Assembly: GCF_025574485.1 (NCBI RefSeq) | Contig: NZ_JAOBPO010000004.1 | Coordinates: 1 to 64,000 of the forward strand | Source: Kordiimonas aquimaris | GTDB lineage: Bacteria > Pseudomonadota > Alphaproteobacteria > Sphingomonadales > Kordiimonadaceae | DNA: 64,000 nucleotides | Direction of reading: 5' to 3' | Shown: positions 35,417 through 44,942 of the stretch, piece after piece | Layout of the letters: each line of letters opens with the position of its first letter | Numbering within the stretch: position 1 is the first letter of the stretch | Program-made: the position numbers and the translations under genes | Notes under the pieces: generated by a model | The model's database searches: none | Told to the model about the DNA's origin: nothing | Seen by the model: only the letters and a program-made list of their open reading frames with translations

Positions 35417-36766
35417 ATGAAAACTGTCCCTATTATAACGTGCGAACAAGCCGCTGAAAAAGTACAATCAGGAAACACCTTGATTGTTGGCGGCTTTGGC
35501 ATGACGGGTGCGCCGGTGCATCTTCTGCATGCGCTCGCCAATCATGATGTGGATGGTTTAACCTTCGTTGGTAACAACATCGGAGAGCCGGGTTTGGGTG
35601 GTGGTCGTTTGTTGCGTAACAAGCAGATTAAGAGCGCTGTCGGTTCTTATTTTACCAGTAACAAGGAAGCTGTGGAAGCGGCTCAATCAGGCGATATGGA
35701 CGTAACACTTTTGCCGCAAGGCACGTTGGCAGAAGCTATCCGTGCTGGTGGTGCTGGTATCGGTGGCTTCTTTACGCCGACGGCGGCTGATACAGCTCTT
35801 TCCGAGGGATGTGAGGTTCGAGAGATCAATGGTAAGCGTATGGTTTTTATCGAGCCTATACACGGTGATGTGGCACTTGTGCGTGCATGGCGTGCAGACA
35901 CGGCGGGCAATCTGCAATACCGCCTGACCGAGCGTAACTTTAACGCGGCCGCAGCAACTGCAGCTGATACTGTTATTGTAGAAGTGGAAGAAATTGTTCC
36001 TGTAGGCGAAATAGACCCGGATCAGGTGCATACACCGGGCTGTTTTGTTGATTATTTGATACAAGCGAAGGTGACGCTTGATGATTTAGGGTCATCGGCC
36101 TCTATATCCGCCAGTGCGAAGAAAGTTGATCCGGCTCGTGAAAATATGGCGCGGGCAGCATTAGCAGAGTTAAATTGCGGTGATATTGTTAATTTGGGTA
36201 TAGGCATTCCGACATTGGTCGCTGATTATATAGGGCCTGATGATGGCATTATTTTACACTCTGAAAATGGCATGCTGGGAGTTGGTCCTGAACCGGAAAG
36301 TGGCGGCGCTATGGATTATCCGGTTAATGCAGGCAAAATTCCTGTCACGGCTTTGCAAGGGTCCAGTTACTTTGATAGTGCAGCGTCATTTGGCATGATC
36401 AGGGGCGGGCATGTTGATGTTGCAATAATGGGGGGGCTACAAGTCGACGCGGATGGAAATCTGGCAAACTGGGCTGTGCCGGGACGGCCCCTTTTAGGTG
36501 TTGGCGGCGCTATGGATTTGGCTTCCGGTGCTCGTAAGTTAATTATAACTATGACTCATTGCGCTCGGGACGGGAGCTCTAAAGTGGTTGAAAGTTGCGA
36601 TTTGCCGATAACTGCACGAAATGTGGTTGATGTGCTTATTACAGATATGGCTGTATTCCGATTTGATGCAGATGGCATGGTCCTGGTTAAGTTGTTGCCA
36701 GAGGTTTCATTGGAGAAAATTGCTGAGAACACAACTGCACCGTACCGTGTTGCGCTTGAAAATTGA
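35417..36766 (+). CDS. Fused 3-oxoacid CoA-transferase (subunits A and B in one chain)
   Basis: I chose the ATG at 35417. The 449-residue protein joins both halves of a type I CoA-transferase. The A-type half carries [20 protein letters not shown] and [20 protein letters not shown]. The B-type half begins near residue 235 ([20 protein letters not shown]) and has the catalytic Glu283 in [11 protein letters not shown]. The family includes succinyl-CoA:3-oxoacid and 3-oxoadipate CoA-transferases. Directly after maleylacetate reductase, 3-oxoadipate is the natural substrate, giving 3-oxoadipyl-CoA for thiolysis to succinyl-CoA and acetyl-CoA. No dedicated thiolase lies in the window. Fused forms are less common than split PcaI/PcaJ pairs. 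Confidence 0.9.
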   Translation: MKTVPIITCEQAAEKVQSGNTLIVGGFGMTGAPVHLLHALANHDVDGLTFVGNNIGEPGLGGGRLLRNKQIKSAVGSYFTSNKEAVEAAQSGDMDVTLLPQGTLAEAIRAGGAGIGGFFTPTAADTALSEGCEVREINGKRMVFIEPIHGDVALVRAWRADTAGNLQYRLTERNFNAAAATAADTVIVEVEEIVPVGEIDPDQVHTPGCFVDYLIQAKVTLDDLGSSASISASAKKVDPARENMARAALAELNCGDIVNLGIGIPTLVADYIGPDDGIILHSENGMLGVGPEPESGGAMDYPVNAGKIPVTALQGSSYFDSAASFGMIRGGHVDVAIMGGLQVDADGNLANWAVPGRPLLGVGGAMDLASGARKLIITMTHCARDGSSKVVESCDLPITARNVVDVLITDMAVFRFDADGMVLVKLLPEVSLEKIAENTTAPYRVALEN

Positions 36767-36824
36767 TCCTCGTGTACCTGTAGCTTTCTAATAAGATCCC
36801 AGCACTTTTGTTGAGCATAGGTCT

Positions 36825-37220
36825 TTATATAGCATTAGGTTGAGGCCATGCTGGAATTTGTTCTGTTTCATCTAGCGACTCATCAGGTTCGCTTTCGCCA
36901 GTTCCAGTTACTTCCAAATCATTTCGTGTCCACCAATACCAGAAACCATGTGTACGGATCCATTTTTCGGCACGATCCAAGTCGTTCCATTCACGGCCAA
37001 ATCCACGAGCGCTATTGATGCGCGCTAACTGACCATCAACATAAACCAATATTCCCCAAGCAAATGGATGCTTGGTTTGGTCACCGTATCCGCCGCCTTT
37101 TTGTTGACGATTAACGCGGTAAACCACTGGAAAGTCACCTAATCTTCCTGCCTCCCTAAGGCTTGCCAGATCTGATTGTGTGATTGTCATGGTAACGCCT
37201 AAAGCTACATCTTGATCCAT
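36825..37220 (-). CDS. Hypothetical protein, Trp-rich, 131 residues
   Basis: I do not recognise this family. The protein is soluble and has a central part with YRVNRQQKGGGYGDQTKHPF, then WGILVYVDGQLARINSARGF, a Trp-rich segment (KWIRTHGFWYWWTRNDLE) and an acidic tail. It has no signal peptide or membrane helix. The start may be 37220 or 37190; neither has a clear ribosome binding site. Codon use and the lack of competing frames suggest a real gene. It is convergent with the CoA-transferase gene and divergent from the VOC/histone-like gene. Confidence 0.6.
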   Translation of the reverse strand: MDQDVALGVTMTITQSDLASLREAGRLGDFPVVYRVNRQQKGGGYGDQTKHPFAWGILVYVDGQLARINSARGFGREWNDLDRAEKWIRTHGFWYWWTRNDLEVTGTGESEPDESLDETEQIPAWPQPNAI

Positions 37221-37311
37221 GGTGTTGACATTGCCTCAAATTTAAATCTATATGAAATTTAGTTTTAATCGTCGTCAGACCGCATTTATCAGCAAAAAGG
37301 AACTGCTTGCA

Positions 37312-38190
37312 ATGACACGTCCTACTTCAGCCTCCCCAAAGGTATCTGCCGAAAAGGCAAAAGCAACAGTAACAACAAAACCTCGCGCTAAAAAGGTGGC
37401 TCAAAAAGCTGCTTCAACTAGCCAGACAAAAGCTAAAAAGCAACCTCAAATAAAAACACAGGCAAAAGCAGGCGTAAAAACACCAGCGAAGCCGAAAGCT
37501 ACAAAGCCAGTTAAAACCGTGAAAGCTGCGGCAGCAAAGTCAAAGAGAAAAGCAGCAGCAAAAGCAGTGGCCTCATCAAAAGCGTCGGACTATATGCCAA
37601 AAGGTTATAATTCAGTAACACCGTCACTAATTGTGCGTGATGCTGCAAACGCAATTGCATTCTATGCGGATGTTTTCGGCGCAACGGAACTTAGCCGTAC
37701 TTATGGCATGGATGGTATAACGATTTTGACAGCGGCTCTAAAAGTCGGTGACTCTATTATTCATATCAGTGATGAAATGCCGCTTTATGGCATTGTTTCA
37801 CCAACATCAATTGGCGGCACTGCTAGCGCCTTGCAAGTGTATGTTGAGGATGTTGACGCAACATGGGAGCGCGCTGTTGCAGCTCTTTCAGTTGTGCTTC
37901 TACCCCTTGAAGATGCTTACTGGGGCGAGCGTACAGGCAAGTTGATCGACCCATATGGCCATGTCTGGACAATTGCCAAAAAAGTGGAAGAGGTTTCCGC
38001 TGCGGAACTAGAAGCACGCTTCAATACCTTATACGGCACTCCAGTCGACGCTGTAGAAGAAGAATCTTTAGAAGTTTTGAGTCCTGATAATGCGGACGAA
38101 GCAGTCAAGCTTGTAGATATTAGTGAAGCAATCGCTACTGACGCAACGTATACCGCAAACACAATTGAAGCACATACAACGCTACAGTGA
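37312..38190 (+). CDS. VOC (PhnB-like) protein with Lys/Ala-rich histone H1-like N-terminal tail
   Basis: I chose the ATG at 37312 because aagga precedes it; ATG 37252 would add 20 residues. The first 95 or so residues are almost only Lys, Ala, Thr, Pro, Ser and Gln (TKPRAKKVAQKAASTSQTKA is typical), like bacterial histone H1-type or AlgP-type tails that bind nucleic acid. From about residue 98 a PhnB-like VOC domain follows: GYNSVTPSLIVRDAANAIAF, VGDSIIHISDE, VYVEDVDATWERAV and DPYGHVWTIAK. A C-terminal acidic tail of about 70 residues has no clear motif. The basic tail suggests DNA, RNA or polyanion binding. The VOC part lacks an obvious full H-E metal set, so activity is uncertain. Confidence 0.82.
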   Translation: MTRPTSASPKVSAEKAKATVTTKPRAKKVAQKAASTSQTKAKKQPQIKTQAKAGVKTPAKPKATKPVKTVKAAAAKSKRKAAAKAVASSKASDYMPKGYNSVTPSLIVRDAANAIAFYADVFGATELSRTYGMDGITILTAALKVGDSIIHISDEMPLYGIVSPTSIGGTASALQVYVEDVDATWERAVAALSVVLLPLEDAYWGERTGKLIDPYGHVWTIAKKVEEVSAAELEARFNTLYGTPVDAVEEESLEVLSPDNADEAVKLVDISEAIATDATYTANTIEAHTTLQ

Positions 38191-38224
38191 ATGTGCCTCA
38201 GCCATATGAGTATGGAGCAAATAT

Positions 38225-39523
38225 ATGAATAATAAATCTCTTCAGGCGCGGCGTGATAACGCCGTGCCGCGTGGTGTAGCGACCGCAACCAATGTGTTTG
38301 CCGATCGCGCAGAAAATGCTGAATTGTGGGATGTTGAAGGTAATCGTTATATTGATTTTGCCGGCGGGATTGCTGTTCTTAATACTGGCCATCGACACCC
38401 AAAAGTAATCCAGCGTGTTCAGGAGCAGATGGAGCGTTATACGCATACAGCGTATCAAGTTATCCCATATGAACCATATGTGGCTCTTGCAGAACGCCTC
38501 AATGACCTTGCGCCAGGGTCAACGCCTAAGAAAACAGTGTTTCTGACAACAGGTGCAGAAGCTGTTGAAAATGCCATTAAGGTTGCGCGTGCTCATACGG
38601 GCCGGTCAGGTGTGATTGCGTTTTCCGGTGGTTTCCATGGGCGCACTCATTACACAATGGGGCTCACAGGAAAGGTTGCGCCTTATAAGGTTGGCTTTGG
38701 ACCGTTTCCTGCTGAAATCTTTCATGCTCCTTATCCAATGGTGAACCATGGTGTAAGCGAAGAAGATTCGCTCAAAGCAATTCATAAGCTTTTCAAAGCC
38801 GATATTGCTCCCGAAACTGTGGCTGCTATTATCATTGAGCCTGTTCAGGGAGAGGGTGGGTTTTACATCGCTTCGCCGTCTTTTATGCAAGCGTTAAGGG
38901 CTTTGTGCGATGAACATGGAATTTTGTTAATCGCAGATGAAATTCAAACAGGCTTTGCGCGCACGGGCCGTACATTTGCTGTCGAACATGCAGGTATTGA
39001 ACCTGATATGATAACAATTGCCAAAAGCTTGTCGGGTGGTTTTCCGCTGTCCGGTGTGATTGGCAAAGCGCATATTATGGATGCGCCGCAACCAGGTGGC
39101 TTGGGCGGTACATTTGGCGGAAGCCCTATTGGCTGTGTTGCTGCACTCGCCGTGCTTGATGTTATTGAGGAAGAGAAACTCAATGAAAAGGCGGAACAAC
39201 AGGGTGCAGAGATGGTTGAACGCATCAATCAATTTAAAGCCCGTACTGATATGCCTGCTATTGGCGATGTAAGACGTTTGGGTGCTATGGTTGCTTTTGA
39301 GTTAATGACAGGGCCTGATGATTCTGAACCTGATGCAGATATGACAAAGCTATTATGTACTAAGGCACTTGCTAATGGGCTCATTCTGCTTTCTTGTGGG
39401 GCATTCGGAAATACGGTTCGTATTTTGCTGCCATTGACTGCCTCTAAAGACCTTCTGGAAGAAGGATTGTCCCTTCTTGAAACGTCATTAATGCAGTGTG
39501 CGGAACGCTCTCAAGCGGCATGA
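38225..39523 (+). CDS. Class III aminotransferase (4-aminobutyrate transaminase-like)
   Basis: This 432-residue fold-type I PLP enzyme starts with VATATNVFADRAENAELWDV and has DFAGGIAVLNTGHRHPKVI, FLTTGAEAVENAIKVARAHT (phosphate site), IIEPVQGEGGF, LLIADEIQTGFARTGRTFA, and the PLP-lysine motif TIAKSLSGGFPLSGVIG. The whole pattern is close to bacterial GabT and related putrescine/5-aminovalerate aminotransferases. It would move an omega-amino group from GABA or a diamine-derived acid to 2-oxoglutarate. An Orn/Lys/Arg-decarboxylase-like gene lies further down the same strand, so a role in amine turnover is reasonable. A terminator separates it from the next gene. Confidence 0.9.
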   Translation: MNNKSLQARRDNAVPRGVATATNVFADRAENAELWDVEGNRYIDFAGGIAVLNTGHRHPKVIQRVQEQMERYTHTAYQVIPYEPYVALAERLNDLAPGSTPKKTVFLTTGAEAVENAIKVARAHTGRSGVIAFSGGFHGRTHYTMGLTGKVAPYKVGFGPFPAEIFHAPYPMVNHGVSEEDSLKAIHKLFKADIAPETVAAIIIEPVQGEGGFYIASPSFMQALRALCDEHGILLIADEIQTGFARTGRTFAVEHAGIEPDMITIAKSLSGGFPLSGVIGKAHIMDAPQPGGLGGTFGGSPIGCVAALAVLDVIEEEKLNEKAEQQGAEMVERINQFKARTDMPAIGDVRRLGAMVAFELMTGPDDSEPDADMTKLLCTKALANGLILLSCGAFGNTVRILLPLTASKDLLEEGLSLLETSLMQCAERSQAA

Positions 39524-39539
39524 TGTTGCTGAAAGATTG

Positions 39540-39566
39540 AAAAGGGGTGCTGTAACACCCCTTTTT
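39540..39566 (+). terminator. Rho-independent terminator after the gabT-like gene
   Basis: A perfect stem (aaaaggggtg / caccccttttt, loop ctgtaa) ends in a T-run, 17 bases after the aminotransferase stop codon. The next gene starts 43 bases later. Confidence 0.92.
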
Positions 39567-39609
39567 CATAGTAAATAGTATGAGTAAATTTCTTGAAAGG
39601 TTCTGCTGA

Positions 39610-40497
39610 ATGAGACCATTTTCCATCGCAGGCATACAAATGTACGTATCGGCAACGGAAGAAAATGTTGCTGCTATGCAGCAGCGTGCCGAGCTAGCGT
39701 TAACGCGCTTTCCATGGGTGGATATGCTGGTTTTCAGTGAGTTGTCTCCTTTCGGGCCGCTGATTGGCCAACATCCAAAATCATTGGATGAGACAATCAA
39801 GCGCTTTCAGGAACTGGCAGCACGTCTCAAGGTTTGGCTGGTGCCGGGATCAATGTTTGAACACCGTGAAACAGGCGTGTTCAATACATCGGTTGTTATT
39901 GACCCTGCAGGTAACATCGTCGGGCGTTATGACAAGATGTTTCCTTTTATGCCATATGAAGTTGGCGTTACGGGCGGTGATAATTTTCTGGTTTTTGATG
40001 TACCTGAAATAGGGCGTTTTGGCCTCTCGATTTGTTACGATATTTGGTTTCCTGAAACTACGCGTACACTTAGTGCTATGGGTGCTGAAGTCCTTATTCA
40101 TCCCGTGCTAACCGGTACTACGGACCGTGATGTTGAGTTGGCGATTGCGCGTTCAACAGCGGCCCAGTTCCAGTGTTATGTTGTAGATATCAATGGTATC
40201 GGGGCCGGCGGTATTGGGCGCTCTTGTATCGTTGGGCCGGGCGGCGACATGCTCTATGAAGCACGGGGTAATGAAGAAATTATTCCAATCGAAATTGATC
40301 TGGATGCTGTGCGTCGTCAACGTGCTCAGGGCCAAAATGGCTTAGGTCAGGTTTTAAAGAGCTTCAGAGACCGTAAAGTGGATTTCAATGTTTACGACAA
40401 TGCGGCATTTGACCATTCGTATCATGACAGCTTGGGTGCATTAAACATGCCTCAACGCAATATTCATGTTCAGAAGAAAACGCCAGTAGTAGAGTAA
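39610..40497 (+). CDS. Carbon-nitrogen hydrolase (nitrilase superfamily amidase)
   Basis: This 295-residue nitrilase-fold enzyme has all three catalytic residues visible: E44 (VFSELSPFGP), K109 (GRYDKMFPF) and C142 (LSICYDIWFPE). These enzymes cleave non-peptide C-N bonds in amides, carbamoyl compounds or nitriles. The sequence is nearest to the aliphatic amidase and N-carbamoyl-amine groups, but I cannot fix the substrate. It precedes the decarboxylase-like, ATP-grasp and C45 genes on the same strand, 87 bases before the first of them. A carbamoyl-amine or amide intermediate of that pathway is one possibility. Confidence 0.9.
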   Translation: MRPFSIAGIQMYVSATEENVAAMQQRAELALTRFPWVDMLVFSELSPFGPLIGQHPKSLDETIKRFQELAARLKVWLVPGSMFEHRETGVFNTSVVIDPAGNIVGRYDKMFPFMPYEVGVTGGDNFLVFDVPEIGRFGLSICYDIWFPETTRTLSAMGAEVLIHPVLTGTTDRDVELAIARSTAAQFQCYVVDINGIGAGGIGRSCIVGPGGDMLYEARGNEEIIPIEIDLDAVRRQRAQGQNGLGQVLKSFRDRKVDFNVYDNAAFDHSYHDSLGALNMPQRNIHVQKKTPVVE

Positions 40498-40584
40498 TTC
40501 ATTATTATTGAACGGTTTAGCTTGGCTATTCGATAAAATATGGTGTTAGGATAAAAAGGGACTAATGAATAAACGAGGGGAAAC

Positions 40585-43377
40585 GTGGATATGGCTTCAT
40601 CGGGGAATGATAAAAAAGAACGAAAGCTAATCAATAAATACTACAATGCCTCCCAATTCCGAAATGACACTTGGAACAAATTAAAATCAACGGCCCAGCA
40701 ATTAGTCAAAGCAACTGAAGCGGCTGATAAAACGAAGTTGCGCGAAAAAGCGCGGGCTCTTATGCAATACCTTGAGCCAGTAGAAACATATTGGGCTTTC
40801 CCTGGGCCTCGCATAATTCGCGCGCTTATAAAATGCGAAGAAACTGGCGATTTTGTTACCCTCTCACGTAAAGCAACGCGCATTGCAACAGCATTAATAA
40901 GCGACGAATATCGGCGTAAACATATCGACCTTGAATCTCTTGCTGATGAGGAGGTCAAAGAAAGTACCGCGGACGATCCTCTTGTACACAGCAGTTTTGA
41001 CCGGGCGCGTTCACGACCATACTTTGAAGTGTTAATCGTTGATGCATTAAGTAAAGATAAAAGATGCAGTCAGCGTGCTACGCTTGTGTCGATGCGGCGA
41101 GATGAAGACCCATTCACATATTCACCGGTTTTTGTATCCAACTTTGATGATGCTCTTATAGCGGTATCACTCAATCATAATATTCAGTCCGTCATTATCA
41201 GGTTTGGTTTCGACCTATATTCAGACAATGATATGCCAATACTCAACAAATATGTTGACCACGTGCGTTCGGACGAAATTGAAGACGCCTACGAAAGCGA
41301 TTATGGAAGAATTTTAGCAGATACAATTGCACATATTCGCCCTGAGCTTGATTTGTTTCTTGTTACCGACCAATCTGTGGAAGACATGGGCGGCTCAGTG
41401 GGTCAGACGTGTCGCCGCGTATTTTATGGCAGTGAAGATTTTTTTGAACTACATCTCAACATCCTGCGCGGTGTTGAAGAAAGATATCAAACGCCGTTTT
41501 TTACTGCGCTCAAGAATTATTCAGCCAAACCTACAGGGGTTTTTCACGCTCTTCCCATATCGCGTGGTAAGTCGATCATTAAATCTCACTGGATTCAGGA
41601 TATGGGAGAGTTTTACGGCCTGAATATATTTCTTGCCGAAACATCTTCAACGTCTGGTGGTCTCGATTCCTTGTTGGAACCCAGTGGTCCAATAAAACGA
41701 TCTCAAGATTTGGCCGCAAGAGCATTTGGCGCTAAATATACCTTCTTTGCAACCAATGGTACATCGACCTGTAATAAGATTGTTGTGCAAGCGTTAGTGA
41801 AAAGCGGCGACATTGTTCTTGTTGATAGGGATTGTCACAAATCACACCACTACGGGATGGTGTTATCTGGCGCCAGTGTTGTTTATCTGGATAGCTATCC
41901 GCTGAGTGAATATTCTATGTACGGTGCTGTACCGCTCAGGGAAATTAAAGAAAGATTGTTGTTACTCAAGAAGGAAGGCAAGCTTGACCGCGTTAAAATG
42001 TTGCTTCTTACCAACTGCACATTTGACGGTATTGTCTATAATGTACAGCGCGTTATGGAAGAATGTTTGGCGATCAAACCTGACCTCGTATTTTTGTGGG
42101 ATGAAGCCTGGTTTGGTTTTGCAAGATTTGATCCTACGTACCGTCAGCGCACGGCAATGTACTCTGCAGGTAGTTTGCGCAGACGCTTTAAATCTGAAAA
42201 ATACCGCAAGGAATATGCAGCACATCAGGATACCATAAAGGCTCTCGATGAAAATGATATTGGGAGTTTACTGGATATGCGTTTGTATCCTGATCCGGAT
42301 AAAGCCCGTGTTCGAGTATATGCCACTCAATCGACGCATAAAACATTAACTGCACTGCGTCAGGGTTCCATGATCCACATCTATGATCAGGATTATAAAT
42401 CAAAGGTGGAAGAACCATTCCACGAAGCCTTTATGACGCACACTTCGACCTCACCGAACTACCAGATTTTAGCATCACTGGATGTAGGGCGTAGACAGGT
42501 CGAACTTGAAGCATTTGAGTTTGTACAAAAGCAGGTCGAAATGGCTATGGTGTTGCGTCAAGCGATACGAACCCATCCGATGCTTTCTAAATATTTTCGT
42601 GTTTTGTCTGTTGGCAATATGGTGCCTGAGCAATACCGCCAAAGCGGTATTGAAAGCTACTATGAGCCCGAGCATGGCTGGAATGACATCTGGAGCGCTT
42701 GGGAAGGCGATGAATTTTGCCTTGATGCCACACGAGTTACGCTTTTTGTCGGCAAGACTGGTATGGATGGCAATACCTTCAAGACCAAGGTGTTGATGGA
42801 TAAGTATGGTATTCAGGTGAACAAAACGTCCCGTAATTCTGTTTTGTTCATGACAAATATTGGCACAACACGCAGTTCAATTGCTTATCTCATTGAAGTT
42901 TTGGTCAAAATTGCAACAGAAATAGAAATGCGAATGGAAGACCTGAGTCCATCCGAAAAGAAAATTCATGATGCGAATGTGAAATCAATTGTGGAAGACT
43001 TACCACCTTTGCCAGACTTTTCCAGATTTCATGATGCATTTCGAGAAGATGTCACAGGCGCCGTGGCTGAAGGAGATTCGCGGTCAGCGTTTTTCTTGGC
43101 TTATGATGCTGATAATTGTGAGTACATCGGACTAAATGATAGTGCGCTTGACGACGGCTTCAAAGAAGGTCGCGAATTTGTGTCATCTTCTTTTGTCATA
43201 CCGTATCCGCCAGGGTTTCCAATATTGGTGCCAGGTCAAGTTGTTACATCCGATATTATTCTGTTTTTGAGGAAATTGGATGTAGAGGAAATACATGGAT
43301 ATCGTCCAGAGCTGGGTCTGAGAATGTTTACACCTGAAGCTCTCGAGAAAGAAACAAGTAAGCGAAAGGGGAACTAG
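40585..43377 (+). CDS. Large PLP enzyme of the Orn/Lys/Arg decarboxylase family
   Basis: This 930-residue fold-type I PLP protein can start at GTG 40585 or ATG 40591; gagggg lies upstream of both. Residues 1-150 form a helical extension not found in E. coli-type enzymes. A flavodoxin-like wing domain follows (about 165-300). The catalytic domain then has the phosphate loop FFATNGTSTCNKIVVQALVK, the PLP-stacking His in DRDCHKSHHYG, LLTNCTFDGIVYN, the cofactor Asp in FLWDEAWFGFARF, and the PLP-lysine K586 in TQSTHKTLTALRQG. The C-terminal domain ends with PYPPGFPILVPGQ. A decarboxylase of a basic or related amino acid is the default reading, but the extension and the ATP-grasp and Ntn-hydrolase neighbours point to a special product. 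The ATP-grasp gene starts three bases after its stop. Confidence 0.87.
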   Translation: MDMASSGNDKKERKLINKYYNASQFRNDTWNKLKSTAQQLVKATEAADKTKLREKARALMQYLEPVETYWAFPGPRIIRALIKCEETGDFVTLSRKATRIATALISDEYRRKHIDLESLADEEVKESTADDPLVHSSFDRARSRPYFEVLIVDALSKDKRCSQRATLVSMRRDEDPFTYSPVFVSNFDDALIAVSLNHNIQSVIIRFGFDLYSDNDMPILNKYVDHVRSDEIEDAYESDYGRILADTIAHIRPELDLFLVTDQSVEDMGGSVGQTCRRVFYGSEDFFELHLNILRGVEERYQTPFFTALKNYSAKPTGVFHALPISRGKSIIKSHWIQDMGEFYGLNIFLAETSSTSGGLDSLLEPSGPIKRSQDLAARAFGAKYTFFATNGTSTCNKIVVQALVKSGDIVLVDRDCHKSHHYGMVLSGASVVYLDSYPLSEYSMYGAVPLREIKERLLLLKKEGKLDRVKMLLLTNCTFDGIVYNVQRVMEECLAIKPDLVFLWDEAWFGFARFDPTYRQRTAMYSAGSLRRRFKSEKYRKEYAAHQDTIKALDENDIGSLLDMRLYPDPDKARVRVYATQSTHKTLTALRQGSMIHIYDQDYKSKVEEPFHEAFMTHTSTSPNYQILASLDVGRRQVELEAFEFVQKQVEMAMVLRQAIRTHPMLSKYFRVLSVGNMVPEQYRQSGIESYYEPEHGWNDIWSAWEGDEFCLDATRVTLFVGKTGMDGNTFKTKVLMDKYGIQVNKTSRNSVLFMTNIGTTRSSIAYLIEVLVKIATEIEMRMEDLSPSEKKIHDANVKSIVEDLPPLPDFSRFHDAFREDVTGAVAEGDSRSAFFLAYDADNCEYIGLNDSALDDGFKEGREFVSSSFVIPYPPGFPILVPGQVVTSDIILFLRKLDVEEIHGYRPELGLRMFTPEALEKETSKRKGN

Positions 43378-43380
43378 CTC

Positions 43381-44883
43381 ATGAGTAAGACAGCCAAGGG
43401 GAAGACTGTTGCCATGCCTAAGCGGAAAAAAAAGACGATAAATACACTCGATACGATGTCAGATATTCGTCGTTTCTTTCACCGTAATGAGCAACCTATA
43501 TTCTTCATCAGTGCAACAAATTTTAACTTGTTAGGTATTGATGAATGGTGCCGTAACTTCAAGTTCATTAGTTATATTGATTGCTTTGATGGACGGCATC
43601 CAAACGTGTTTGTGCCCACAGAAACTGAGCATCCCGAGTTTGAAAGTATTGAAGACATTAATGCATATCTGCTTGAGCATAAGGAGGTTGTAGACCTACT
43701 GAAGTCCAGTGGTCGTCGACCGAAAGTTGTTTTTCTTATGTTCGACAAGCGTGTCGAAAAGATATGTAAGGAACTAGGCGTAGATGTCTGGTTCCCAAAG
43801 GCATCTCTGCGCGAAAAGGTTGATCACAAAATTGAAACAGTGCGCATTGGTAATGCTGCTGGTGTGCCAAGTGTGCCAAATATCTTAAGCAAGGTTAAAA
43901 ATTGGAAACACTTGTGCGAAGTTGCCAAAAGCTTGGGCAATGATCTTGTTCTTCAATCCGCATTTGGTGACAGTGGCCATACAACTTTCTTCATAAAAGA
44001 TGAGGCAGATTTCAACCGGCATAAGCAGGAAATTGTTGGACAGGGCGAAATCAAAATAATGAAACGTATCCGCAATCGTGGTGCGGCTGTTGAGGCATGT
44101 GCGACCAAAAAAGGTACAGTGGTTGGCCCGCTTATGACAGAGCTTGTTGGGTTCAAGCAATTAACGCCGTACCGTGGTGGTTGGTGTGGTAACGAAATAT
44201 TTCCTGATGCATTTGATGAAGCCACACGCCAGAAAACCAGAGAGTATACGCAACAGTTTGGTGACCAGCTTGTTAAGGAGGGTTATCGCGGATATTTTGA
44301 GATCGACTACCTCATCGATATTGATGACGGCGAAGTGTATCTAGGTGAGTGTAATCCAAGGATCACTGGCGCAAGCTCTATGACAAATCATGCCGCCTTT
44401 GCACATGCTGATGCGCCTCTATTCCTTTTCCACTTACTTGAGTTTTCAGGCGTGCCGTTCGAACTTGATGTAGATAAATTAAATGAGCGTTGGTCGAATG
44501 CTGATAACATTGATGATTGGTGCCAAATGGTGATTAAGCACACGGATGATACTGTAGACCTGCTTAGGGAAGCGCCGGAAACTGGTATTTGGCGTATGTC
44601 ACCGGATGGGTCAGTTGAGTTTGATCGCTTTGATTATCACAGAAGGGCAGTTGCAAGCGACAGTGAGGCGTTTTTCCTGCGTATTCTTAAACCGGGCGAC
44701 TATAGATACGAGGGCGCTGACTTGGGTATTTTGGTTACACGTGGACGTGCAATGGGCAAAGGTTTCCGATTGCGCAATCGTTCGAAACAATGGATCGATG
44801 GTATCAAGGCGCAGTTTAAAGCTGATCCGCTTCAAGCTACAGAAACAGTTGCTGTGAATGAACCGGCGTTTAAAATTATGTGA
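43381..44883 (+). CDS. ATP-grasp ligase of unknown substrate
   Basis: This 500-residue protein has a Lys-rich N-terminus (residues 1-20), a pre-ATP-grasp region (FFISATNFNLLGIDEWC) and an ATP-grasp fold. Visible landmarks are LREKVDHKIETVRIGNAAGV, the ATP-binding lysine region LVLQSAFGDSGHTTFFIKD, IMKRIRNRGAAVEACATKKG, the catalytic segment FEIDYLID, and the metal-binding motif YLGECNPRITGASSMT. Members of this fold join a carboxylate to an amine or thiol through an acyl phosphate. No biotin-carboxylase partner domain is present, so a stand-alone amide ligase is more likely. It is tightly coupled to the PLP enzyme upstream, whose amine product could be its acceptor. That pairing is inference. 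Confidence 0.85.
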   Translation: MSKTAKGKTVAMPKRKKKTINTLDTMSDIRRFFHRNEQPIFFISATNFNLLGIDEWCRNFKFISYIDCFDGRHPNVFVPTETEHPEFESIEDINAYLLEHKEVVDLLKSSGRRPKVVFLMFDKRVEKICKELGVDVWFPKASLREKVDHKIETVRIGNAAGVPSVPNILSKVKNWKHLCEVAKSLGNDLVLQSAFGDSGHTTFFIKDEADFNRHKQEIVGQGEIKIMKRIRNRGAAVEACATKKGTVVGPLMTELVGFKQLTPYRGGWCGNEIFPDAFDEATRQKTREYTQQFGDQLVKEGYRGYFEIDYLIDIDDGEVYLGECNPRITGASSMTNHAAFAHADAPLFLFHLLEFSGVPFELDVDKLNERWSNADNIDDWCQMVIKHTDDTVDLLREAPETGIWRMSPDGSVEFDRFDYHRRAVASDSEAFFLRILKPGDYRYEGADLGILVTRGRAMGKGFRLRNRSKQWIDGIKAQFKADPLQATETVAVNEPAFKIM

Positions 44884-44890
44884 TGCCCTG

Positions 44891-44920
44891 ACGGCTGTTT
44901 TATATTAATACGACAGCCGT
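44891..44920 (+). promoter_or_regulatory. Hairpin between ATP-grasp and C45 genes
   Basis: An 8-bp perfect stem acggctgt / acagccgt has a 14-base AT-rich loop, eight bases after the ATP-grasp stop codon. No T-run follows, so it may be a weak terminator, a processing site or an mRNA stabiliser that sets the level of the downstream gene. Confidence 0.5.
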
Positions 44921-44942
44921 TAATGCGCACTATGTGGATATA

